Assembly (NCBI GenBank): GCA_002492465.1
Contig: DKYT01000020.1
Location: forward strand, 140,050 to 204,049
From: Lachnospiraceae bacterium UBA7093
Lineage (GTDB): Bacteria > Bacillota > Clostridia > Lachnospirales > Lachnospiraceae
Direction: 5' to 3'
Length of the DNA: 64,000 bases
Positions 1 through 9,508 of this stretch are shown one piece after another (positions within the stretch are counted from its first letter, which is position 1; each line of letters begins with the position of its first letter). The notes below the pieces were generated by a model. The model was not told the DNA's origin, did not search any database, and worked only from the letters and a program-made list of their open reading frames with translations. Both the position numbers and the translations under genes were made by a program.

Positions 1-98
1 TGCCAGATTCTGAAAGGCCAAAGAGAAGCCAAAAGACATACCCCTATGATTAATATAACGCTTTGAATTGCCTGACTTTTATATACAATCTTTTTCAT
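1..98 (-). CDS. Membrane protein, N-terminal part only (runs off window)
   Basis: Reading leftwards, an ATG at 98-96 preceded by AAAGG opens a frame that stays open to the window edge (32 codons). The peptide begins MKKIVYKSQ and then runs into a hydrophobic stretch (VILIIGVCLLASLW), which looks like a first transmembrane segment or signal anchor. It lies directly downstream of the DUF6020-like gene in the same direction, so it is probably another membrane glycan-assembly gene. Function cannot be assigned from this fragment. Confidence 0.55.
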   Translation of the reverse strand, partial: MKKIVYKSQAIQSVILIIGVCLLASLWPFRIW

Positions 99-178
99 AA
101 TTACCTTTCACAGCCGCAGAAGATTTCCAGCGGTTTCCATTTTATGCATGGGTAGTATATCACAGTTGCCTTAAATTA

Positions 179-2056
179 TCAAATCTGCGCCTCTCCCTTT
201 GCACCCTGCTCCGGCATTTCCCCTGCTCCAAACACTTCCCACAGCAAAAGGGGCAGCTGCGCCCACAGGAAAACCACATAACGCACCAGATACGTAGGAC
301 CTAAAATAACCGTAAGCCAGATCAAAAACGGCAGCACAAAAGGGAACGCCTTCCTTCCCCAGCGCCCATACCAGAGAAATCCCAGAAAGAATGCAGTAAT
401 CCAGAACAGAAATCCTGGGGAAAAGACCATGGATACTACCGGTATTTTCTGCTGTGTAATCTCCAAAGACAACTTTCGGTAGCACTCGTTCAGCCACGGC
501 AGCTTACTTTCCCGCACGCCGGGCTCCTCCACCTCATAGCCAAAGTAGGAACTGTCCCCATAGGTAAAGGTAAACACCGAATTCCCCCGGTAAACGTCGA
601 TCACCGTATCCGGATACCAAAAGCCGTAGGAGGTCATAAACCATGCATTCAAATAAGTAAAGGGATGCTTTGCGCCCCATTGAAACCATAATTTGAAAAA
701 TCCGGCGGGATCCTCCTGGAAGGCGGCATTGTTAAAATCAATCTTCACACCGTCTGTAACCTTGGGGGTATACCGCTCCAGCGCTTCCTGAGGCAGATAT
801 CGGAAGAGAAGCTCCTTCTCTTCTTCTGAGAGCGCTTCCTTTTCATCCCCATATACCCTTGCCAGCTGAGAAATCGGCACTGTAAGCATTTCCTGGTTTT
901 CCGAAGCGTCCGCCTGAAGCAGCCGGGTCAATCCTCCGTTCATCAACATATATACTGCCCCAATCAGGACAAAATAAAGAAAAACCTTCTTTCTTTTCCC
1001 TTTCAAGTAGAGAACAGCCAGAGGAATAAAAACAAGGAAGCCATAAAACCCGTTGTGCCTTAAAAGCATCATGCCAAGGGAGGAAGCCGCCAGCAGGAAC
1101 GGTTCTCCTTTCCTCTGAAAGAACTTCTCAGCATCGGCACACAATTCCTGCAAAAGCACTGTCATCATCAGCAGCATTCCCGTAAAAAGACCGTCCTTTG
1201 CAGAGCAAAGAGAAAACATCACCAGTACCGGACACAGCCCAAAATACAAGGCACATAAAATCCTGCACCACCCTGCCATTCCTCTTTTTTTCATCTTTTC
1301 CAAAAACCATCCGAAAATCCCTGCCATCACCGCCATCTGAAACAGCGTATAGCAGGCGATTCCCAGGTTGTAGGAACCTGTTATTTTGTAAACAGCATGA
1401 ATCATACCTCCCAAAAGAAGCACATGCATCAGGGGATGGTGGGTGGAAAAGCTGCGGGTCACCACCTGAAGATATTCATCCTGGGCATCATATACAAAAA
1501 AACCGGGATAAACGGCAAGAAATACCGGCAGATAACAGAGAAAAATTATCCCTACCGTCAGAAAAAAGCTGCCATGTCCCTTGCTTCCTGCCGCTTCCCG
1601 GATTCTTTCCTCCATGCCGAAACACTTTTCTTTTCTTCCCATCAGCCAATCATAAAGCCGATCCCAAAAATACCGAATCAAAAGCGTGACCAGAACCCCC
1701 AAAATCAGAAGACAAAGCCACATCCCCGGATTCTGAAAGGGCACCCGTCCCCTTTGGTCCAGCTGCGCCCCGAAAACCATTGCAAAAGAAAAACCCGCCC
1801 CCAGACAAAGGGGCAGCGTCCATCTGCGGCGTCCGCCTTCAAACCCGGTTCTAAGGATCCTGTTCCAAAGCCAGAAAAATGCCAAAAACAACAGCAGGGA
1901 AAAAACGCTGTTTGTATAGCCAAGGCTGCTGCCATCCGGCGCAAACATCCAGGGCAGCGCCAGAACTCCTGCAAAAGCAAACAGCGCCGCCGCCAAAAAA
2001 CGCGCGGCCGCGGATTCCTTCAGGTATGCAGTTATGCCCTTTTTACCGCTCCTCAT
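179..2056 (-). CDS. DUF6020-like polytopic membrane protein (GT-C-like)
   Basis: A 625-residue protein with about a dozen hydrophobic segments. A periplasmic-loop signature around residues 180-215 (YPGFFVYDAQDEY, then HHPLMH) is the pattern seen in DUF6020 and other GT-C-type membrane glycosyltransferases, where acidic loop residues serve catalysis on a lipid-linked sugar. A soluble loop near residues 380-510 separates two membrane blocks. The start overlaps the end of the upstream GT2 gene by 14 bp, so the two are translationally coupled. Likely role: transfer of sugars or side groups from lipid carriers at the outer face of the membrane. The GT-C assignment is by topology and motif only. 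Confidence 0.72.
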   Translation of the reverse strand: MRSGKKGITAYLKESAAARFLAAALFAFAGVLALPWMFAPDGSSLGYTNSVFSLLLFLAFFWLWNRILRTGFEGGRRRWTLPLCLGAGFSFAMVFGAQLDQRGRVPFQNPGMWLCLLILGVLVTLLIRYFWDRLYDWLMGRKEKCFGMEERIREAAGSKGHGSFFLTVGIIFLCYLPVFLAVYPGFFVYDAQDEYLQVVTRSFSTHHPLMHVLLLGGMIHAVYKITGSYNLGIACYTLFQMAVMAGIFGWFLEKMKKRGMAGWCRILCALYFGLCPVLVMFSLCSAKDGLFTGMLLMMTVLLQELCADAEKFFQRKGEPFLLAASSLGMMLLRHNGFYGFLVFIPLAVLYLKGKRKKVFLYFVLIGAVYMLMNGGLTRLLQADASENQEMLTVPISQLARVYGDEKEALSEEEKELLFRYLPQEALERYTPKVTDGVKIDFNNAAFQEDPAGFFKLWFQWGAKHPFTYLNAWFMTSYGFWYPDTVIDVYRGNSVFTFTYGDSSYFGYEVEEPGVRESKLPWLNECYRKLSLEITQQKIPVVSMVFSPGFLFWITAFFLGFLWYGRWGRKAFPFVLPFLIWLTVILGPTYLVRYVVFLWAQLPLLLWEVFGAGEMPEQGAKGEAQI

Positions 2057-3002
2057 GTTCTTTTGTTCTCTCCCCTGTCATTTCCCGTATTACAAACTGG
2101 GGCGAATTGTTCATGGAAATATACATTCTGCCCATATATTCTCCCACCAGCCCCATCATAAGCATCAACATTCCGCCCATAAACACCAACACCGACATCA
2201 ATGCGCTGAATCCTGTAACCAATCCCGGAGGATTTAAAAACAGCTTTTTAATAATGGTATAAATGCCATACAAAAATCCCACAAAAGCGCAGCCTGCCCC
2301 TGTTACGGTAGCAATACGAAGAGGCTTTACGCTGAATGCCGTAAACCCGTTAAACCACAGGCTCAGCAGCTTTCCCATGGTATACCCGGAGGTTCCCGCC
2401 TGTCTGTCTCTGTGCTCCACCTCCACGTTTACAATATTCCTAGTGGTACGCAGCACCAGACCGATCACATAGGGATAGGCATATTCATAGCGTATCATTT
2501 CCTCCACCACAAACCTACGTGCTGCAAAATAGCTGGAAAGATACAATTCCTTTGGCTTGCCCAGCATTACTCTTGTCATCAGCTCATTCACATGGCTTCC
2601 CCAGTTGCGAAAACCGGAGTGATGTTTATGCTGATACTTGGCATACACCACGTCGGCGCCCTCTTCCAGCTTCTCAAGAAGCTTGCCCGCCTCGTTTGCG
2701 GGCGTCTGTCCGTCGTCGTCCAGACAAATGACAATATCTCCTTTTACATAATGAAAACCTGCCATCAGCGCGCTGTGCTGTCCGAAATTCCTGGCAAGAT
2801 CAATTCCTGTGATATGCTCCTTTTCCTCACACAGCCTCTTGATGGTATCAAAAGTTTGATCCGGAGAACAATCGTTTACCAGTATGATCTCATAATCATA
2901 TTTTTTTACTTTATCCATTGTTTCCTGGATCTCTTCTACCACATCAGGCAGGGTTGCCTGAGAGCGATAGCAGGGAATCACGAAGCTGACCAATTTTTTC
3001 AT
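2043..3002 (-). CDS. GT2 glycosyltransferase with C-terminal membrane anchor (GtrB/DPM-like)
   Basis: The 319-residue protein starts SFVIPCYRSQATL, the nucleotide-sugar-binding start of GT-A family 2 enzymes, and carries the metal-binding acidic cluster CLDDDGQTP near residue 95. Two hydrophobic hairpins near residues 230-260 and 270-295 anchor it. This layout is typical of GtrB/ArnC/DPM1-type enzymes that load a sugar onto undecaprenyl phosphate on the cytoplasmic face. Its neighbour with GT-C-like topology would then use that lipid-linked sugar. It overlaps the GNAT gene upstream by 4 bp (ATGA), so both are in one operon. Family assignment is strong; the sugar is unknown. Confidence 0.88.
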   Translation of the reverse strand: MKKLVSFVIPCYRSQATLPDVVEEIQETMDKVKKYDYEIILVNDCSPDQTFDTIKRLCEEKEHITGIDLARNFGQHSALMAGFHYVKGDIVICLDDDGQTPANEAGKLLEKLEEGADVVYAKYQHKHHSGFRNWGSHVNELMTRVMLGKPKELYLSSYFAARRFVVEEMIRYEYAYPYVIGLVLRTTRNIVNVEVEHRDRQAGTSGYTMGKLLSLWFNGFTAFSVKPLRIATVTGAGCAFVGFLYGIYTIIKKLFLNPPGLVTGFSALMSVLVFMGGMLMLMMGLVGEYMGRMYISMNNSPQFVIREMTGERTKEHEER

Positions 3003-3559
3003 TGGGACACCTCCTGCTTTTTATCATTTATAACCGCCATGAAAATAACATCCTTATACTGCCCGTTCAGGTAAACCTCGTCTCTTAAACAGGCTTCCTC
3101 CACAAAACCCGCCTTTTCATAGCTTCTCCTTGCCTGTCCGTTTTCCGCAAGAACCCGGAGGGTCAGTTTATGCAGTCTCTCCTGCCGAAAAGCATAATCG
3201 ATCATCAGCTGTGCCGCCTGGGTGCCATAGCCCTTTCCCAACGCCTCTTTTTCCCCTATAAAAATACCATATTCTCCTTTGTTATGGATTCTGTCAATAT
3301 CCCTGATGTAAACGCTTCCTATGGGTTTTTTGTCGCTTTTTCTAACGATCATAAACTGCACCGCTTTACCGGTTTTAATCATGGTTTCGATCCAATGGAA
3401 ATGCCCCTCCCTGGTAAAGGGAGCCTGATAAATGAAATTTTGCCTGACAAATTCCTGATTGCGCCAGGCAATAATCCGATCTGTGTCCGTCTCCTCCATA
3501 AGGCGCAAATCGATGTCCTGCCCCTCTATGAAATTGATTATTTCTCTCTCCCTTTCCAT
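2999..3559 (-). CDS. GNAT N-acetyltransferase (RimL/PseH/RffC-like)
   Basis: GNAT fold, about 186 residues. The acetyl-CoA-binding motif A is visible as EALGKGYGTQAAQLMI and is followed by the motif-B pattern YEKAGFVEE. The ATG at 3559 is chosen because it has GGAG six bases upstream; an in-frame ATG four codons earlier lacks this. In sugar clusters such enzymes acetylate the 4-amino group of UDP- or dTDP-4-amino sugars. Two partners here could supply a substrate: PseC (making this PseH) and the nearby WecE/RffA homologue (making it an RffC-like Fuc4NAc synthase). I cannot decide between these from sequence alone. The gene is coupled to the downstream GT2 gene. Confidence 0.8.
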   Translation of the reverse strand: MEREREIINFIEGQDIDLRLMEETDTDRIIAWRNQEFVRQNFIYQAPFTREGHFHWIETMIKTGKAVQFMIVRKSDKKPIGSVYIRDIDRIHNKGEYGIFIGEKEALGKGYGTQAAQLMIDYAFRQERLHKLTLRVLAENGQARRSYEKAGFVEEACLRDEVYLNGQYKDVIFMAVINDKKQEVSQ

Positions 3560-3601
3560 ATGAATCTCCATTCCAACGCAAAAGACCGTCTTCCGTCTCC
3601 G

Positions 3602-5428
3602 CTATTTTCCAGTCACTGCATATATTTCAAAAATTCCTGCCACCGTATCTACCAGCCTTACTTCCACCGGCGTCCCGTGATCTTCATAATAAGCGGGCAG
3701 CCATGACCAATCTTCCCCTGTCATACAGACAAAGTAAACATCCTCTCTCTCCCTTAACGCCTGCTCCATGGTTTCCATGTGGAAGGCACGGAATTTTTTC
3801 CTCTGCAAAGGACTTTTACATGCCCAGCCTCCCATAATATCATAATTATCCAGGGAGTTGTCCACATGATAAAACATCTTTTCCGAATAGGGAATGCCCT
3901 GGTAAGAAACAGAGGAATACACATCTATCAAATAAAAATTTCCCCTGTGCTCCTGTTCGCCAAAATATTGGTAAAGCTCTCCAAATATCTCATTGACCTC
4001 TTCCCTTTGTACCTGCTTCTCCGAAACCTGCTGCAGGCTGTCAGGGAAAATCAGCGCAGCCATAAGCCCAAAACCTGCCGCCACAAGCACGGCACAGCCC
4101 TTTCTGACGCTCATAGTACAAATTCCACGCCACTGGGCCAAAAGCATAGCGGCAAGAATCAAAAATTCCATCAGATAAAGGGAATGGGTGATCCGCTCCG
4201 GCGCGCGCTCCCGCATCAGAATAAACATCCACAACCCGGTACGCACGGCAAACAAAAGCGCCAGTGAAAGCACCGCCCCCAGGCTGTTTTTTCCATAGCT
4301 TTGGGCACACTTTGGCTGGATCTGCCCTCCTCTGTGCTTTCTGGGAATCGCCGTCAAAAACACTGCCATATATCCCAGTATCACCATGTAATTCCAGGGA
4401 TAATCACTCCCGGCACGGTTCCTCCCGCTGGTAAACCGGTACAGGTAATCCCGGCACTTTTCAGGAAGCTTCTCCCAAAAAGGCTTCCGGATGCTTCGGT
4501 TTTCCCCTGCATACTCTGCGATCCTTCCCACCATATCCTCATTGATCTCTTCGTCCATGCCGAAGTTATAATTATCCAAAAGTATCTTCTCTTTTTCCGT
4601 AAGACCGATGCTTTCATAAAATGCCCGATGATCCTCATAGGCAGGTATCTCCTGAAAATCGTACAACTCCGTCCTGTTGTTAAAAAACGCGGTAAAGGTT
4701 TTCCATTCCGCCGTACCGTAAGCAAGGGCATTGGTAAGCCATCCTGCCAAAATCCCCCCAAGGATCATTCCCATTACCCCAAAATATTTAAAGGCATGCT
4801 CCCTGGTAAAAATCCTGCTCTCCCCTCCCCATTTTACCACCCCTGCAACACAGATCATGGGAAGTACCAAAAGCAGCATTTCCGATCGGATTAAATAGGC
4901 AATGGATACCAGAAGCGCCGACGGAATATTCCTTTTTACAAAGGTTTTTCCATCCAGTTCCATATCCGTTGTAAAAAATAAAAACGCTGCCGTCCCTGCA
5001 AGGAGGGTGCAGGTTACCGTATATTGGGCAAATACCAGATGATCCAAAAACATCCCGCCAAACACCAGGGACTCGATCGCCGCCACTGTCAGCTTGCCCC
5101 TGACCGTTTGAAAAAGGGAAACGCTACGCCCCAAGATGGCAAAAAAACATCCAAAATGACAGAAGCACAGAAAAATTCCATACCAGGGCTCCGAACCTGC
5201 TATTTTGTAAAAAACGCTGATCAGCGCGCTTATAAGCCAAAGCATTTGGATGTTATGCCCCTCCGGCATTCCCGTATAAGCTCCCGCCAAGATATCCTTC
5301 ATCAGCACATCATCGTTTAGATCATAAAAATAATCGAACCTGCAGCCTGTGAAAATCATCAACCCGGCAAGCGCCCCAAGAGAAATAATCCAGTTTTCCT
5401 TCCGTTTCATCCAATCTTTAATACCCAT
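3602..5428 (-). CDS. Polytopic membrane protein of the glycan locus, unknown function
   Basis: A 608-residue protein with roughly ten hydrophobic segments in the first 430 residues, then a soluble C-terminal domain of about 140 residues (around 470-608) that would lie outside the cell. Early acidic residues in RFDYFYDLNDD between TM1 and TM2 are reminiscent of GT-C first-loop acids. It starts inside the last codons of the upstream wecE-like gene (11-bp overlap). I recognise no named family. The layout suggests a membrane glycosyltransferase or polymer-export accessory protein, which is inference from topology and neighbours. Confidence 0.7.
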   Translation of the reverse strand: MGIKDWMKRKENWIISLGALAGLMIFTGCRFDYFYDLNDDVLMKDILAGAYTGMPEGHNIQMLWLISALISVFYKIAGSEPWYGIFLCFCHFGCFFAILGRSVSLFQTVRGKLTVAAIESLVFGGMFLDHLVFAQYTVTCTLLAGTAAFLFFTTDMELDGKTFVKRNIPSALLVSIAYLIRSEMLLLVLPMICVAGVVKWGGESRIFTREHAFKYFGVMGMILGGILAGWLTNALAYGTAEWKTFTAFFNNRTELYDFQEIPAYEDHRAFYESIGLTEKEKILLDNYNFGMDEEINEDMVGRIAEYAGENRSIRKPFWEKLPEKCRDYLYRFTSGRNRAGSDYPWNYMVILGYMAVFLTAIPRKHRGGQIQPKCAQSYGKNSLGAVLSLALLFAVRTGLWMFILMRERAPERITHSLYLMEFLILAAMLLAQWRGICTMSVRKGCAVLVAAGFGLMAALIFPDSLQQVSEKQVQREEVNEIFGELYQYFGEQEHRGNFYLIDVYSSVSYQGIPYSEKMFYHVDNSLDNYDIMGGWACKSPLQRKKFRAFHMETMEQALREREDVYFVCMTGEDWSWLPAYYEDHGTPVEVRLVDTVAGIFEIYAVTGK

Positions 5429-6548
5429 AAAATTCCTTTACTTTTCCTGCAATGTACGCTGTCTGCTCCTGGGTCAGCTGATAGAACATAGGAAGGCGGA
5501 GCAGTCTTTCACTTTCTCTGGTGGTGTATCTGTCCTCTCCATGGAATCTGCCAAACTTAACTCCTGCCGGCGCAGAATGAAGGGGCACATAGTGGAATAC
5601 CGCAAGAATATCATTTTCCTTTAAGAATTGAATCAGCCGGGTGCGTTCCTCCAGATCCTTGGTCTTAATATAAAACATATGACCGTTGTGAACACAGCCC
5701 TCAGGCACTGTGGGAAGTTCAATCCTGCCAGCCTCCTGCAAAGGCAGAAGCGCCTCGTAATACTGATTCCACCTTGCCACCCTGGTTTTGTTAATCTCCT
5801 CCGCCATTTCAAATTGTGTGTAAAGATATGCCGCATTCATGTCGCTGGGAAGATAGGAGGAACCGTAATTCTGCCACCGGTACTTGTCCACCTGCCCCCG
5901 GAAAAACCGGCTCCTGTCAGTTCCCTTTTCCCGCAGGATCTCCGCCTCCTCAATGTATTCCTCATCCCGGATCAGGAGCGCGCCGCCCTCTCCCATACTG
6001 AAGTTCTTTGTCTCGTGAAAGCTGAAGCATCCGAAATCACCAATCGTCCCTAACGGTTTTCCGTGATAGGTGCACATAATCGCCTGCGCCGCATCCTCCA
6101 CCACCATCAGATGATGTCTGTTCGCAATCTCCATGATCTTGTCCATCTCGCAGGCGATCCCCGCATAATGAACCACCGCAATCGCCTTTGTTTTTTCTGT
6201 GATTGCATCCTCGATCAACGTCTCGTCGATGTTCATCGTGTCCGGTCGGATATCCACAAAAACCGCCTTTGCTCCTCTCAGCACAAAGGCATCGGCTGTG
6301 GATACAAAAGTATAGGAGGGAAGAATCACCTCATCCCCCTCTTTTACATGACATAAAAGAGCCGCCATCTCCAGAGCATGGGTGCAGGAAGTGGTAAGAA
6401 GGCTTTTCTTTGTCCCTGTTATTTTCTCCAAATATTCGCTGCATTTTCGGGTAAACTCCCCATCTCCGCAGATGTGCATATTTTCTACGGCTTTTCTGAT
6501 ATTCTCCATCTCCTTCCCCGTGTAAGGGGGGACATTAAACCGAATCAT
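5418..6548 (-). CDS. rffA: dTDP-4-amino-4,6-dideoxygalactose transaminase (WecE/RffA)
   Basis: A PLP-dependent DegT/DnrJ/EryC1-family aminotransferase of 376 residues, the normal family length. It resembles enterobacterial RffA/WecE along its length: IRFNVPPYTGKE at the start, then GDGEFTRKC, TTSCTHALEMAALL, VFVDIRPDTMNIDE and SFHETKNFSMGEGGA, whose lysine would form the Schiff base. The family converts dTDP-4-keto-6-deoxyglucose to dTDP-4-amino-4,6-dideoxygalactose, the precursor of Fuc4NAc. No rmlA or rmlB gene is in the window, so the substrate must come from elsewhere. It overlaps the next membrane-protein gene by 11 bp and has a well-placed AGGAG site. Confidence 0.9.
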   Translation of the reverse strand: MIRFNVPPYTGKEMENIRKAVENMHICGDGEFTRKCSEYLEKITGTKKSLLTTSCTHALEMAALLCHVKEGDEVILPSYTFVSTADAFVLRGAKAVFVDIRPDTMNIDETLIEDAITEKTKAIAVVHYAGIACEMDKIMEIANRHHLMVVEDAAQAIMCTYHGKPLGTIGDFGCFSFHETKNFSMGEGGALLIRDEEYIEEAEILREKGTDRSRFFRGQVDKYRWQNYGSSYLPSDMNAAYLYTQFEMAEEINKTRVARWNQYYEALLPLQEAGRIELPTVPEGCVHNGHMFYIKTKDLEERTRLIQFLKENDILAVFHYVPLHSAPAGVKFGRFHGEDRYTTRESERLLRLPMFYQLTQEQTAYIAGKVKEFYGY

Positions 6549-6568
6549 ACTTCGTTCTCCTTTTGCTT

Positions 6569-8338
6569 TTATTCAAATACCACAAACGCTTCGTTGGCAA
6601 ACACCTGGCTGTACGCGTTTTGCTCCATAAAACGCCAGATGGTATAGAGCTTTGCCTCCTGGGCTCCCCAAAAATCCTTGCTGGGAAGATCAGAAATATG
6701 CGCTGCAACCTCCGGCGTGAGAATTACCAGCGGTCTTTCCCCTTCTTCCTTCCCCAGGGCTGCTGTGATCCCATCCAAATCCGCCTGAAGCTGCTCCTGG
6801 GAATTGGTATTCAAATCCGCCCAGGTGGTGTAGATCGCCGGCGGCATATCAAGATAATAGGCAAGCCCCGGAATATTTCCATAAAGCACCAGCTTCTTAT
6901 CCCCATATTTTTCTTTATTTTCCACCATAAAAACAGAAATCTCTTCCAGCGTCTCCGCATTCATCTCGTTGGTGCGCATTCCCCTCAGCACCTGATTTTC
7001 ATTTACCTTGTAGGATCGCTTTTCTCCCCCTTCTCCGTCCAGGAACACATAACCAAAGCCAATTCCCACTGCCTGGACGAAAAAGGCGATCAATATCCCC
7101 GACAGCATTGCCTTTGCAGGGAATAGAGGTACCTTCCCAGTAACATCCAGAAAGTCCCTTCCCCATCTGGCAAAACGATAAATCATCCAAAAAACAACAG
7201 GCGCGGTAAAAAACAGATTATTCAGCACCGGCCAGATGTGATTGTTGCTGCCAAGCGGCGTAATCAAAGTTACAATCAGCCCTATGCACCCGATCAGGCG
7301 CCATTCCGCATCCAGCCGTCCTGTAAAAAGCATCCAACCATAAACGCCAAGACCTACCAGCAGGAACACCGCTCCCCACTGCAGTGCCGCTTCCTTCTGG
7401 TAATATTTAAAATTATACATTCCCCATTTCCCCAGTACAAAAAACAGAACCGGGATGCAAATACAATAAAGGATCTTTCTGGTCCGTACAAAACGCCCTT
7501 CCTTGATAATGAGAAAGGGAATGCCCGGAAGAATACACAGCAGCATGTAGATCATCCACTGAAACCCATGGAGGTAAGCATCCAAGATTGCAAACAACAT
7601 TTCGCCCAGAGTATAATCGGAAGCGCTTCCCGCCATTCCAAAAACCCCTGTGATCATCTCCCCAAAAGCGCCTCCCCCGTAAAGAGCCAGGATCACTCCC
7701 AGCACCGCCCCGAAGGAAACCCCATAGCCCGCTATGCATAGTCCCGTCTCCTTAAGGATCTGCCGCATAGGCTTTCTTTTCAACCCACCGTAATACCAGA
7801 CCGCAAGGATCAAAGAAACCTCCAACACATTGCCCGGAAAGCGCACCAGCCCATTACAACCCAGCGCCATCCCCGCAAGAACCAGACATCCCGGTCTGCT
7901 CCCGGCAACGCCCCGAAATACCAAAATTGCTCCCACAAGCAGCAACAGGTATGTAAGATAATTATATAAGATCACGGTAGGGCACCAGCAAAAGCCAATT
8001 GCCGCAAGCTCCCCTGCAAAGGCAAGCCAGCAGGGCATCTTGGTGCGAAAGAAACGGTATCCCAAAAGTGCCAGCACACTGACCACCAGGGAGGCATACA
8101 GCTTAACCCCCAGCATGGTATCCCCCATAGGAAGCTTTGTAAAAAGGGAGCCAACCACATTAGAGAGAAAGGTGAGCAGCGTCCATACGCCCTCTATCTG
8201 TCCAAAAAAGCGGTAATTTCCAAGGCTGTAACCCATATCGGTGAGATCGATCCCCTGATTCAGTTTTATCAGTGGGAACAGAAATAAGATCAGCGGAAAT
8301 AAAAACCGCTGTAAAAACTTTCTTTTGCTTTCAGCCAT
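6569..8338 (-). CDS. Polytopic membrane protein of the glycan locus, unknown function
   Basis: A 589-residue protein with about eleven hydrophobic segments and a soluble C-terminal domain (about residues 440-589) containing a helical stretch and a TTWADLNTNSQ segment. The first loop carries acidic residues (GIDLTDMGYSLGNY), again like GT-C proteins, where the first extracytoplasmic loop is catalytic. AGGAGG lies just upstream of the ATG. It sits between the wecE-like gene and an acyltransferase in a tightly packed leftward operon. The specific function is unknown; a lipid-linked-sugar-dependent glycosyltransferase is the most economical guess. Confidence 0.7.
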   Translation of the reverse strand: MAESKRKFLQRFLFPLILFLFPLIKLNQGIDLTDMGYSLGNYRFFGQIEGVWTLLTFLSNVVGSLFTKLPMGDTMLGVKLYASLVVSVLALLGYRFFRTKMPCWLAFAGELAAIGFCWCPTVILYNYLTYLLLLVGAILVFRGVAGSRPGCLVLAGMALGCNGLVRFPGNVLEVSLILAVWYYGGLKRKPMRQILKETGLCIAGYGVSFGAVLGVILALYGGGAFGEMITGVFGMAGSASDYTLGEMLFAILDAYLHGFQWMIYMLLCILPGIPFLIIKEGRFVRTRKILYCICIPVLFFVLGKWGMYNFKYYQKEAALQWGAVFLLVGLGVYGWMLFTGRLDAEWRLIGCIGLIVTLITPLGSNNHIWPVLNNLFFTAPVVFWMIYRFARWGRDFLDVTGKVPLFPAKAMLSGILIAFFVQAVGIGFGYVFLDGEGGEKRSYKVNENQVLRGMRTNEMNAETLEEISVFMVENKEKYGDKKLVLYGNIPGLAYYLDMPPAIYTTWADLNTNSQEQLQADLDGITAALGKEEGERPLVILTPEVAAHISDLPSKDFWGAQEAKLYTIWRFMEQNAYSQVFANEAFVVFE

Positions 8339-8356
8339 TCTGCGCCCTCCTTTCCT

Positions 8357-9475
8357 CTATTTTCCTTCAAAGGCATGATCCAGCTCTTTTGCCTTTAAAT
8401 ACAACTTCGTTTTACTCAGCTTTCTTGTAACAGCTAAAAACAGCCTGCTTCTTAACCAGTCTATGATCATACCTGCCGCAAAAAGAATCCCAACGCTTAA
8501 AAACAGTTCCCCCAGAAAAAATCCTATTCCCTCTTTTTCCATAGGATTGATCAGTCTCTGTATCCAGCCATACCATAAGGCGCGCAGATCTATATGCTCG
8601 TGAAGCAGGTAGATCCCCAGGCTCAGGCTCCCCATTTTCCGAATGGCTCCGGCAAGCCTTCCCTCTCTGATCTGCACATGGGAAAATCCATAAAAAAGCC
8701 CTATGGCGCCGGTCAGGCAAAAGATAAAATTATAGTGGAAGGGCACCGTAAAATAATAGTGAAAGCAATCCCATCTCTGCCCCAAAAACCACATGGTCAA
8801 GTGAAGCCCAAAACCTGCAAGGCAGCTTCCCACATACACAAGCCATCCCTTTTTCTCAAAAAAGTCAGAGCCGTACAGCCTCAAATATGCCGCCACCAAA
8901 TAGACACAGATAAACCAGGGAAGGTCATAACCGTACCTGTCAAAAACAAAAACCACAGGGCTGATACTCTTAATTCCGCTGAACAAAATCAACAGACAGC
9001 CTATGGCAATCTGCAGCTGTCTGCGGGACATATGCCTCACGCCCTGATGCAATACAGGGGTCAGCAGATAAAGCATAAAATACGCAGTGATAAACCAATA
9101 ATGCTCTGTTTCTATGGGGAAAAGATACTGAATCAGCCCATAGATTCCATGTCCGGAAAGCGCCGTGGGAATTCCCGCCGCTGTAAATACTGCCAAAATA
9201 AGCAGTGTGTAAAACCATACCTGGCATAAAAGGGATACTGCCCTGGTGGGTTTAAAGGAGCTGTTCACCCCAAAATAACCGCTGATCAGCACATACACAT
9301 TCACCGCCACAAGACAGAAGGACTCCATCAGGGCGCCTAAAACTCTGGAACCGGTTAAAGGCATATCCATTGCGGGAAGAGAATCGGACCAGGTCAGAAA
9401 ATGCATCACAACCACCATGACCATCGCCAGTATTCTCAACAACTCATAGTTTGCCATGCGCTTCTTATCCGCCAA
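8357..9475 (-). CDS. Acyltransferase family 3 (O-acyltransferase) membrane protein
   Basis: This 372-residue protein begins with the acyltransferase-3 hallmark NYELLRILAMVMVVVMHF, in which the TM1 arginine and histidine match the conserved R and H of the family, and has about ten hydrophobic segments. Such proteins transfer acetyl or succinyl groups to cell-surface polysaccharide across the membrane. The start is a TTG, supported by AAAGGAGAG about six bases upstream; the next ATG is seven codons in and lacks such a site. It lies between a membrane GT-like gene and the ABC flippase, so the likely acceptor is the glycan made by this locus. Confidence 0.85.
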   Translation of the reverse strand: MADKKRMANYELLRILAMVMVVVMHFLTWSDSLPAMDMPLTGSRVLGALMESFCLVAVNVYVLISGYFGVNSSFKPTRAVSLLCQVWFYTLLILAVFTAAGIPTALSGHGIYGLIQYLFPIETEHYWFITAYFMLYLLTPVLHQGVRHMSRRQLQIAIGCLLILFSGIKSISPVVFVFDRYGYDLPWFICVYLVAAYLRLYGSDFFEKKGWLVYVGSCLAGFGLHLTMWFLGQRWDCFHYYFTVPFHYNFIFCLTGAIGLFYGFSHVQIREGRLAGAIRKMGSLSLGIYLLHEHIDLRALWYGWIQRLINPMEKEGIGFFLGELFLSVGILFAAGMIIDWLRSRLFLAVTRKLSKTKLYLKAKELDHAFEGK

Positions 9476-9508
9476 TTTTTCTCTCCTTTCCCCTCAGGAA
9501 TCTTTTCC

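Noticed and set aside
1397..2161. Long plus-strand frames opposite the DUF6020-like gene
   Set aside because: They are antisense shadows of a clear membrane-protein gene, with lysine/proline-rich, domain-free translations.
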